From Aporrectodea caliginosa (lineage: Eukaryota; Annelida; Clitellata; Crassiclitellata; Lumbricidae): a DNA stretch of 64,000 nt. A program made the position numbers and the translations under genes. The notes under the pieces were generated by a model. The model did no database searches. It was given only the letters and a program-made list of their open reading frames with translations, and was not told the origin of the DNA. Positions 24,017-34,400 of the stretch are shown in pieces (the stretch's first letter is position 1; each line of letters begins with the position of its first letter). The stretch covers positions 69,501-133,500 of the forward strand of contig JACEVL010000100.1 of the NCBI GenBank assembly GCA_020284085.1, read 5' to 3'.

Positions 24017-25809
24017 GGCGGACTTTAGTCAACACGCCGACGACAGACGAACATCGTTGCTATAACTCGTCCGAAGGGTAGCCAGGCAACAGGATCTTTA
24101 GAGAAATGCCATTTTCCTGGACAAAAGCCAACACGCAGGATCCAACGGAAAACTGTCGTCTTTACGTTTCCTCGTGAACTGAATTTAATCGCTAACTTAG
24201 CGACGCCATTTTGCAGACATGTTCCGGGCGCGTTCTTGCAACGTCATTATGACACAAACAATTTTATAGCGCATATCCATTATTTCTCAGAAGAGCACGT
24301 TGCATCCAAAGCTCTCAGATTTGTACCGAGAGTTCTTTCCGCTTGCTTACGTCCTATTCCTCCAATCGCTACTATACGCAGAGTGCCGTCGTTTTCGTCC
24401 TATCATAGGGATTTGATAATTCCTGGTAGCGCTCTGGGCGAAGACAATACATAAGACCGACCTCGGTCGGATTATGAACGAACGTGTATACAGCAGCCGG
24501 GAAGTCGGAACGAGCGAGCCGTGGTCAGCCGCAGGAGCTGGCCGCCGGTGCTGACCCGCCTGACCACGCTGGCAGCTGACGTTGCATCGATAGGCTGAAT
24601 AACGGGCCGTAACAAGCGGCTGTAAGCTGTCGATAGGGCGGGTGATGCGGACTGTTGTGAGGCGAAGTGGTCGAAATCAATGCCTGGCCGCGCGCAGAGC
24701 GGTAAATAAAAGCCCGGCGAAAGCACGAAGACGCTTGCCGTTAATTTTATTCAGCAGCTAGAGAGAAGGCAAAGGAGAGGAATGCAGTCTCCTCATACAG
24801 GAGATATATTTGGCGATGTACGAACGGCGGTACGTATAACGAGCCGCTATATTTACATAGAATTAACATCGTTAGGCGTATTGTCCTCCAAATGCAGCAC
24901 CAACGGCTAACACTGATTAGGATTTTCGGTCTATTTATGTTTTTCGGCTCTGGAACGTTCAAGAGAAAAAACAAAGCGGTTCCGCGAAGGCCGGGTTGTT
25001 TCCATCATTAAGCTATAGGCCTACATGATGGCTGCTATGACTCGAGTTACAGTTTGCGGGTGCTGAAGAAGCGTGGAGTTGACAATTGCGACTGTGGTGG
25101 TTTCCAATGGAATGGAGCCAAAAAAGGAACGGCTTTGGCAGTTTTAACTGGAAGTACCATTATCGAATTTGGCTGCAGGCAGATGATGCGGAGGGCTAAC
25201 AACTTCCTTTGAAGGACTTGAAAAAACAAGACTTGGACTCGCATCTTCATTTGGTAGGCCCGATCTCTGGACATACCCATGACCCGACGTGAATAAACTA
25301 GTGTCCAACGCTTAGCTTGAGAAGCGCTTCAGAATCCCTATTCTGTCTGACCCATGTGATCTTTCACCTTCCAATCTTTCTCGGCCTTAACGAAACCCGC
25401 CTTGGCAGCTGCTCTCACTCCTTTCTCTGGTCCCTCTGGCAAACGGATTTCACTTGCCAGTATTTTGTCATATGCAATAGATAAGATAAGATAAGAATAT
25501 TCTTTAACTGACCAATTGTTATCCGCATTTTGGTGTACAGACATGGTAATAAACAGGCATCATCAACAGAGCTGATGAAGACAGACAAAAATTCTAGAAT
25601 TACACATAATTTTATTATCATAAATCCGAGATCCCATATATAGGCCTATCATCCTAAATCCTAATGATGACATTTTTCTCATCATGCCATCTGCCGGAGG
25701 GATTGTGCGGTTGTGGTCCACACTTGTGGGTGCAGTTGGTAGAACGTGAATTTGACTGGCGTGAGCAGGTCATGCAGTACAGGAGCAAAGAGTAGAGAGT
25801 GATATGGGG

Positions 25810-26070
25810 AATTTACCCGCGGGAAACCGCGGTAAATCCCGCGGTAATGGGGACAACAATTGCGGTTATACCGCGGTAATGGGGACAATAATTGCAGTAA
25901 TACCGCGGTCATGATAGGAGCGCCGCGTGTTGGCTGCTCGTGTGCACGTGTACCTCGGATTCCGTTATCGTGTCAAAGCGCCCTTGTAACGGCATGTGCC
26001 GTGTTACGGCGCTGTAGAAATTGTCATATTCATCATCATCATCATCATGGGGTAATACAGCGGTAATGGG
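25810..26070. repeat. CCGCGGTAATGGGG short tandem repeats
   Basis: The core ACCGCGGTAATGGGGACAA recurs three or four times with variation (CCCGCGGTAATGGGG, ATACCGCGGTAATGG, ATACAGCGGTAATGG). Units are 20-50 bp apart. Confidence 0.75.
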
Positions 26071-26279
26071 GAATGAGCCAGCAATAAACCCGGGTGATGT
26101 TAAGAACTTGAAAACTGATAAGGAGATTTTTTTATTTCCTGAAGCCTACTAGTCAGAATAGTCAGGACTTGGTTAATGCAAACTGTCGATAAGATAATAA
26201 CAGACAAATGCAGTCAGCAATACAGATAGCCTTGTAAGCTAAAGATGTTATTTTTTCTAAATTGAATTGGTGTTAACTT

Positions 26280-26400
26280 TTGCGGGGATGGGGTGAGGAT
26301 GGGAAGAGAACCTGCGGGAATGGGGCTGGGACAAATCATGCGGGGATGGGGCGGGGATGGGGCGGGGATGGGGAAGACTTACTTGTTGCGGGGCGAGGGA
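26280..26400. repeat. G-rich GCGGGGATGGG repeat
   Basis: Units of GGGGATGGG and GCGGGGATGGG repeat about six times. Guanine runs of three or four at short spacing give G-quadruplex potential on the + strand. Confidence 0.8.
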
Positions 26401-26978
26401 TGGGACGAGATTGTCTCCCCACGTCACTCTCTAGTGAAGAGTCAGGAATCCGCCTTAGCTCATAGCTGTTCAAAGGAGGGAGTATCCTCGGAGATGTATA
26501 GGCCTAATGGAATCGGATAACGCGGCGCATGATGGACTGGAGCCGGTCCTGGTCACCATGGCCAATAAAGCCGCACCAAGCTGGAGAGGCATATAATTAT
26601 CATCCTTACTATTTCCATTGTTATTGTTGCTGCATATTGGTAATAACTATAGTAACATCCAGTTGCATTACATCCTAGTACTGCAGTACTAGTAACATAG
26701 CCTACTGAGTTCTGTAAAGTGCAAGTTGTGCAACCTAAATTAGTAAAATATTGTATAATTGATTATTATAAAATGATAAAATTAATGATTAGTTAACGGC
26801 ACTGGTGCAATGCATTTGGGCCTACTTCATTTAGCCTATATTTCATTAGAAAACATAGCTTATCATGTACGTTTAGAACTTTGTGTTAAGAAGCCCGTAC
26901 TTTGGTAGGTCTAATTGACTTTGCTTTGTGGTTAGGGCTCCCGGAAGTTTCAGCACGGCTTTTGGCTTGGGGCCCCGG

Positions 26979-27044
26979 AAGTCTTAATCCGGCCCTGGAG
27001 ACATCTTATAGCCATAAGATGTCTCCAGGGCCGGATTAAGACTT
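26979..27044. repeat. Perfect 31-bp palindrome with hAT-type ends
   Basis: Arms 26979-27009 and 27014-27044 are exact reverse complements separated by AGCC. Each arm contains CAGGGCCGGATTAAG, a CAGGG-type terminal sequence of the hAT kind, so two transposon ends face away from one another around a short spacer. Confidence 0.9.
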
Positions 27045-27183
27045 AAGGCCGTTGACATCGACCCTTCCATGTGTACGTTGAGCAGGGACAGTCTTCTCCA
27101 TAATGTTATAATAGGCCTATGCCTACATAATAATAGCAACACTCTAGGCCTAATATTTAGACCTATATAGATTCCTTGGCGTT

Positions 27184-29092
27184 GGCTAACTGTGAATGCT
27201 GATCGATCGATATTAGATGCCAATCAGCAGTTTATCTTTGGATATTACGTCATCTTTCCTTACATGACGTAAGTTTTTCGATTATTATTTTTTAGGCGTG
27301 ATATAATCGGTTGTTTTTCTCGAACTGAAATCGTTTTATTGCTATGACGTCATGTTTGCGTAAGTCAGTTTCTTTGATCTTGTGGCGGGTCTTGTAATAA
27401 TGATGTTATTTTCTTTGATCTTGTGGCGGGTCTTGTAATAATGATGTTATTTTCTTTGATCTTGTGGCGGGTCTTCTTGTAATAATGATGTCATTTTCTT
27501 TGATCTTGTGGCGGGTCTTGTAATAATGATGTCATTTTCTTTGATCTTGTGGCGGGTCTTGTAATAATGATGTCATTTTCTTTGATCTTGTGGCGGGTCT
27601 TGTAATAATGATGTTATTTTCTTTGATCTTGTGGCGGGTCTTGTAATAATGATGTTATTTTCTTTGATCTTGTGGCGGGTCTTGTAATAATGATGTTATT
27701 TTCTTTGATCTTGTGGCGGGTCTTCTTGTAATAATGATGTCATTTTCTTTGATCTTGTGGCGTGTCTTGTAATAATGATGTCATTTTCTTTGATCTTGTG
27801 GCGGGTCTTGTAATAATGATGTTATTTTCTTTGATCTTGTGGCGGGTCTTGTAATAATGATGTTATTTTCTTTGATCTTGTGGCGGGTCTTGTAATAATG
27901 ATGTTATTTTCTTTGATCTTGTGGCGGGTCTTGTAATAATGATGTTATTTTCTTTGATCTTGTGGCGGGTCTTGTAATAATGATGTTATTTTCTTTGATC
28001 TTGTGGCGGGTCTTCTTGTAATAATGATGTCATTTTCTTTGATCTTGTGGCGTGTCTTGTAATAATGATGTTATTTTCTTTGATCTTGTGGCGGGTCTTG
28101 TAATAATGATGTTATTTTCTTTGATCTTGTGGTGTGTCTTGTAATAATGATGTTATTTTCTTTGATCTTGTGGCGGGTCTTGTAATAATGATGTTATTTT
28201 CTTTGATCTTGTGGCGGGTCTTGTAATAATGATGTTATTTTCTTTGATCTTGTGGCGGGTCTTGTAATAATGATGTTATTTTCTTTGATCTTGTGGTGTG
28301 TCTTGTAATAATGATGTTATTTTCTTTGATCTTGTGGCGGGTCTTGTAATAATGATGTTATTTTCTTTGATCTTGTGGTGTGTCTTGTAATAATGATGTT
28401 ATTTTCTTTGATCTTGTGGTGTGTCTTGTAATAATGATGTTATTTTCTTTGATCTTGTGGTGTGTCTTGTAATAATGATGTCATTTTCTTTGATCTTGTG
28501 GTGTGTCTTGTAATAATGATGTTATTTTCTTTGATCTTGTGGTGTGTCTTGTAATAATGATGTTATTTTCTTTGATCTTGTGGTGTGTCTTGTAATAATG
28601 ATGTCATTTTCTTTGATCTTGTGGCGTGTCTTGTAATAATGATGTTATTTTCTTTGATCTTGTGGCGGTTCTTGTAATAATGATGTTATTTTCTTTGATC
28701 TTGTGGCGTGTCTTGTAATAATGATGTCATTTTCTTTGATCTTGTGGCGGGTCTTGTAATAATGATGTTATTTTCTTTGATCTTGTGGCGGTTCTTGTAA
28801 TAATGATGTTATTTTCTTTGATCTTGTGGTGTGTCTTGTAATAATGATGTCATTTTCTTTGAACTTGTGGCAGGTCTTGTAATAATGATGTCATTTTCTT
28901 TGATCTTGTGGTGTGTCTTGTAATAATGATGTTATTTTCTTTGATCTTGTGGCGGTTCTTGTAATAATGATGTTATTTTCTTTGATCTTGTGGTGTGTCT
29001 TGTAATAATGATGTCATTTTCTTTGAACTTGTGGCGGGTCTTGTAATAATGATGTTATTTTCTTTGATCTTGTGGCGGGTCTTTGATCTTGT
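27184..29092. repeat. Minisatellite block 1: 184-bp leader + about 42 x 41-bp array
   Basis: The leader (27184-27367) contains two TGACGTCA/TACGTCA-type words and is followed by tandem 41-bp units beginning TTTTCTTTGATCTTGTGG. Units vary at a few fixed positions (GGCGGGT, GGTGTGT or GGCGTGT; GTTAT or GTCAT), and some are 44 bp with a CTT duplication (TCTTCTTG), which gives a higher-order pattern. Confidence 0.95.
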
Positions 29093-30708
29093 GGCTGACT
29101 GTGAATGCTGATCGATCGATATTAGATGCCAATCAGCAGTTTATTTTTGGATATTACGTCATCTTTCCTTACATGACGTAAGTTTTTCGATTATTATTTT
29201 TTACGCGTGATATAATCGGTTGTTTTTCTCGAACTGAAATCGTTTTATTGCTATGACGTCATGTTTGCGTAAGTCATTTTCTTTGATCTTGTGGCGGGTC
29301 TTGTAATAATGATGTTATTTTCTTTGATCTTGTGGCGGGTCTTGTAATAATGATGTCATTTTCTTTGATCTTGTGGCGTGTCTTGTAATAATGATGTCAT
29401 TTTCTTTGATCTTGTGGCGGGTCTTGTAATAATGATGTTATTTTCTTTGATCTTGTGGCGGGTCTTGTAATAATGTGTCATTTTCTTTGATCTTGTGGCG
29501 GGTCTTGTAATAATGATGTTATTTTCTTTGATCTTGTGGCGGGTCTTCTTGTAATAATGATGTCATTTTCTTTGATCTTGTGGCGGGTCTTGTAATAATG
29601 ATGTTATTTTCTTTGATCTTGTGGCGTGTCTTGTAATAATGATGTCATTTTCTTTGATCTTGTGGCGGGTCTTGTAATAATGATGTTATTTTCTTTGATC
29701 TTGTGGTGTGTCTTGTAATAATGATGTTATTTTCTTTGATCTTGTGGCGGGTCTTGTAATAATGATGTTATTTTCTTTGATCTTGTGGCGGGTCTTGTAA
29801 TAGGCCTAATGATGTTATTTTCTTTGATCTTGTGGTGTGTCTTGTAATAATGATGTTATTTTCTTTGATCTTGTGGCGGTTCTTGTAATAATGATGTTAT
29901 TTTCTTTGATCTTGTGGCGGGTCTTGTAATAATGATGTCATTTTCTTTGAACTTGTGGCGGGTCTTGTAATAATGATGTTATTTTCTTTGATCTTGTGGC
30001 GGTTCTTGTAATAATGATGTCATTTTCTTTGATCTTGTGGCGGGTCTTGTAATAATGATGTTATTTTCTTTGATCTTGTGGCGGGTCTTCTTGTAATAAT
30101 GATGTCATTTTCTTTGATCTTGTGGCGTGTCTTGTAATAATGATGTCATTTTCTTTGATCTTGTGGCGGGTCTTGTAATAATGATGTTATTTTCTTTGAT
30201 CTTGTGGTGTCTCTTGTAATAATGATGTTATTTTCTTTGATCTTGTGGCGGGTCTTGTAATAATGATGTTATTTTCTTTGATCTTGTGGCGGGTCTTGTA
30301 ATAATGATGTCATTTTCTTTGATCTTGTGGCGGGTCTTGTAATAATGATGTTATTTTCTTTGATCTTGTGGCGGGTCTTCTTGTAATAATGATGTCATTT
30401 TCTTTGATCTTGTGGCGTGTCTTGTAATAATGATGTCATTTTCTTTGATCTTGTGGCGGGTCTTGTAATAATGATGTTATTTTCTTTGATCTTGTGGTGT
30501 GTCTTGTAATAATGATGTTATTTTCTTTGATCTTGTGGTGTGTCTTGTAATAATGATGTCATTTTCTTTGATCTTGTGGCGGGTCTTGTAATAATGATGT
30601 CATTTTCTTTGATCTTGTGGCGGGTCTTGTAATATGATGTAATTTTCTTTGATCTTGTGGCGGGTCTTGTAATAATGATGTTATTTTCTTTGATCTTGTG
30701 GCGGGTCT
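29093..30708. repeat. Minisatellite block 2: second copy of leader + about 35 units
   Basis: The same 184-bp leader recurs at 29093-29276 with only about three substitutions, again followed by the 41-bp array (29277-30708). Leader plus array was therefore duplicated as one block. One unit at 29801 carries an inserted GGCCTA. Reverse-strand frames of Thr-Arg-His-Lys-Ile type are artefacts of the repeat. Confidence 0.95.
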
Positions 30709-30932
30709 GGCAATACAAAATAAAATAGGCTGCTTTCGAAGCATTGTAGGTCATCGACGTATATACGTCGATGGGGTAGGTTAGGCCTATTTGAAGTTGT
30801 CAATTTCTGTGCAGTAGCCTAGGCCTAACTCAAACTTCTGGGCGTCGGTTTCAATTTATTATCTCCCATAGGCCCCCTATTTCATGAAAATTGTTTAAAG
30901 ACTATTTTGAAAGTGTTTTAATTTAAAAAAAA

Positions 30933-31417
30933 ATGTACAAAATGCGATATTTAAAAATAATAGGTCCTAGGCCTATTCTAATTTTGAAAATACAAAAATG
31001 GGTATTTTATTTTGTATCTTGAAATAATTTCATGGAGCATTTATATTCAAAATACTTTGAAATAAAGTATTTAATACTTTATTTCAAAGTATTTTGAATA
31101 TAAAAAATACTTTTTGTTTCCCACTCTCGCACGCACCTCCACATTATGCACTGACATAGCCTAAGTATAAATTATTGATTTTTCTAACAAATTGAGAGGG
31201 CATTTCTCCCCAAATGATGTCCCTGCTGCTTCGTGCTTCCTACCAGTATGCGATGATTTCAAAATACTTTGAAATAAAGTATTTAATACTTTATTTCAAA
31301 GTATTTTGAATATAAATGCTCCATGAAATTATTTCAAGATACAAAATAAAATACCCATTTTTGTATTTTCAAAATTAGAATAGGGCCTATTATATTTAAA
31401 TATCGCATTTTGTACAT
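30933..31417. mobile_element. Foldback MITE with about 155-bp inverted arms
   Basis: Left arm 30933-31090 and right arm 31258-31417 are near-perfect reverse complements, starting ATGTACAAAATGCG and ending CGCATTTTGTACAT. The inner end of each arm is itself a 49-bp near-palindrome (CAAAATACTTTGAAATAAAG and its complement). The loop (31095-31257) recurs alone at 33671-33812. No target duplication is clear. It has no coding capacity, and its right end is 75 bp before the cyclase start codon. Confidence 0.9.
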
Positions 31418-31491
31418 CGTTTGACAGGATTCATACTTGCCAGTTTCTGAATCGATTCATCCGATTCGGATTAATTAATTTCTAAGTTAGA

Positions 31492-34400
31492 ATGATGAAC
31501 GGCCGACAGTTGGCAGCACGTGAACCTCCAGCAATGACCGAAGAACACTCAACCGGTGGCGGTCAGTCCATCGGTTCCCCGGACATCTGCAACGACGACC
31601 ATCTGGAAAGCTCTCTGAGTTCGAGAACACTCTGTCGAATCCTCCCATTCCATCTCATCGTGGACAGATATATGAATGTCGTGCAGTGTGGCAATTCCAT
31701 TACTAAGCGCAATTGGTCAAATCGTGGTCAGCAGAGTGACCAGCGGTCAAAGCTGACCGATATGTTTCGCATTCTGGAGCCAAAGTTGGACGCACCGGTA
31801 ACATACGACCAGTTCCTGGTGCCAAGTGAAGGCAGTTTTGTGCTGGAGATGATAACAGAGTTCACGGAAACATTCACGATAAACACAGAACACCCGGATG
31901 CTGGAGAAAATGACACTCCCAGTGGAAAAGACTGGAGCAACCTCATTCTCGACGGTCGAGTGATCCACCTGGAAGAGCCAGACACTCTACTTTTCCTTTG
32001 CACCCCCAGAATTTCCACCATCGAAGAATTAGAACGGACAGGCCTCACCCTGACCGAGATTCCGGGTCATGATCCGACCCGTGACATCATAATCTGGAAC
32101 GAACTGCTCCGCCTGGAAAGGCGCGAAACGTTTGAGCTAGCGGAAGAGGCGGAGGAGCTCCAACGACAGCTAAGAGAGCTGGAACTGGAGAAAGGCCTTT
32201 CCGATCGTCTGCTCTATTCCATACTTCCACCACCAGTTGCGGACCAGTTGCGCTGCGGGGCTTCGGTGGAGGCAGCGAAGTTCGACTGTGTGTCGATCCT
32301 GTTCAGTGGAATCTGTGAGTTCGGAGGATTCTGCCTCAACTGTCAACCAATAGACGTCGTTCATCTACTTAACGACCTCTACAGTCAGTTCGACAGCATC
32401 GCTGAACAGCCAGACAGAAAAGTCTACAAGGTAGGCCTATACGAACGAATGGTAGTAGGAGCAGTGGTAGTAGTATAGTAGTAATGCTACCAGTAGTACA
32501 AGTAGCAGCAGCAGCAATAACAATGGAAATAGCAGTTGTAGTAATAGTAGGCCTACTAATAACAACACCTCTACAAGGTATACGAACAGTACTAGGCTAA
32601 TGGTAGTAGGAGTAGTTGTAGTAGTAGGCTTACTAACAAGGGTAGTCGTAGTAGTGCAAGTAGTACAAGTATCAGCAGCAGCAACAACAATGGAAATAGC
32701 AGCTGCTGTAGTAATAGTACTAATAACAACAATAACGATCATGACGATGATCATCATCATAACCGCCAGGCTATGATGATGCAATAATCTTCCATAATCT
32801 TTATGTAATCATGGCGATCAAGTCTCTTCGTGGCTGTAGGTCGTTTGTCGTTGTGCAGGTGGAGACGGTCGGTGACAAGTATATGCTGGTGAGTGGACTT
32901 CCGGAGAGGAATGCTGACCACGCCGTCAGCATAGCACTGACCGCCCTGGACATGCTGGACATCGGACGCCAAACAAAGGTCAACGGGTACACAATTCACG
33001 TAGGTTTTGGTCAATCAATGAATTAATTGTAACAATAACCGTTAGGCTGCAATGGGTGGCGATGGAGGAGGAAACTTCCCCTTCGCTGGGTCATCGATCC
33101 ATGCATCGACACTCATTCCGACTCATGAGTGTCAGTCATGTATATAAATTTGCAATTACGATTACAATTCGGTTCCTGCATTGATGTCGTCGATGCTGCT
33201 TCCCAGGGACATCAATTCAGTTTTTCAGAGAGGGAGGGAGGGGGTTGAAGAATTCTCAGGGGGCAAAACTTGGCCAGCTTTTGCATGTGCAAAACTGTGG
33301 TTAAATTATCTAGCATGTTTTCTTCTTTTTCTTCTTTATTTCCTACTATGTTTGATTTTCTGCTGTCCTAGACTCCTAGCTAGTTACGAATAAAGACACA
33401 TAATTCATCACATGCACTGACATCATCATCATCATTGCGGTCCATGGGCTCAGTGCCCGTTGGTGTCACCATCCGTCTCTCTCCTGCGCCATTCTGCTAA
33501 GTTTGTGGTTTTCCATTTCACACCAGTCCGCGACGTCATCCAGCCATTCTCTGCACGGCCTTCCCATAACCCCTTTCCGTCCATCATCCCGAAGATGACC
33601 TGTTTGATGAGTCTGCCGTTTCCCATTCTGCACACATGTCCAAAGAAGTTTAGTTTTCTCTCCATTATAATTTAAAAAAATACTTTTTGTTTCCCACTCT
33701 CGCACGCACCTCCACATTATGCACTGACATAAGTATAAATTATTGATTTTTCTAACAAATTGAGAGGGCATTTCTCCCCAAATGATGTTCCTGCTGCTTC
33801 GTGCGATGATTATCGTTGGCAATTGTGGGGGTAAGAAGACTTATGCCCTGCAGGAATATAAACGTACTGTATCCAATCTCATATCTAATCCCTTCTTCTA
33901 TGGCACCGGAGTCATCAGAATGCTCAAGGCAGATCAGTCGACGGTCGTCACTTCAAGTGAAGCCAGAGTTGTCTAAGTCATCATTCACTGAAGAAGTCTA
34001 AGGCATGCAGACGTATTGTATTGTATTGTATTGTATTTGAACACTTGTTATAGCGCCCCAACCAGATTTCCCATTCAGAGGCGCTCCCGACTACTGCGCG
34101 AACGCTGAATCGGAGTTTTCATTGCCGAAGCGCATGAGCAATTGCGAGTGAAGGACTTGCCCAGGGTCCCTACGCAGCGACTTTGAGGTGGATTCGAACC
34201 CGCAACCCTCCAGCTGCAAGGCACCGAACATACCCCTACACCACCGCGCCCCATTTGTATTGTGATGTGTTGTATTGTGTGTTGTATTGTACTCCACGTT
34301 TATAATGCGACCGAGCCACCCGCAGTAAAGATCTTCCATGAAATTAATATCTGATAAACCGACCCGACCGGTCGAAGCGAACTTCAAGGGGCGCCGGCGC

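Larger units (their letters stand above)
24017..26920. other. Upstream region between KCNMB-like and cyclase genes, part 1
   Basis: 24440-24740 is locally GC- and CpG-rich and may hold the KCNMB-like promoter (inference from composition only). 25810-25930 has near-palindromic repeats built on ACCGCGGTAATGGGGACAA, with a further copy near 26052. 26280-26400 is a G-rich run of GCGGGGATGGG units that could form G-quadruplexes. No exon with recognisable homology was seen on either strand, including the H-NOX region expected for a soluble cyclase. Confidence 0.5.

Noticed and set aside
23597..24065. Forward-strand frames of 97-143 codons over the KCNMB-like first exon
   Set aside because: Shadow frames opposite the real coding exon; no homology, and the minus-strand reading gives clear family motifs.
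27184..30708. CRISPR-like array
   Set aside because: Repeats are directly contiguous 41-bp units without unique spacers, in an animal genome.
30518..30754. Repeated Thr-Arg-His-Lys-Ile-Lys-Glu frames, minus strand
   Set aside because: Translation of the 41-bp satellite; the frame shifts with every unit because 41 is not a multiple of three.
31728..32048. Minus-strand frames opposite the cyclase first exon
   Set aside because: Shadows of a well-supported coding exon.
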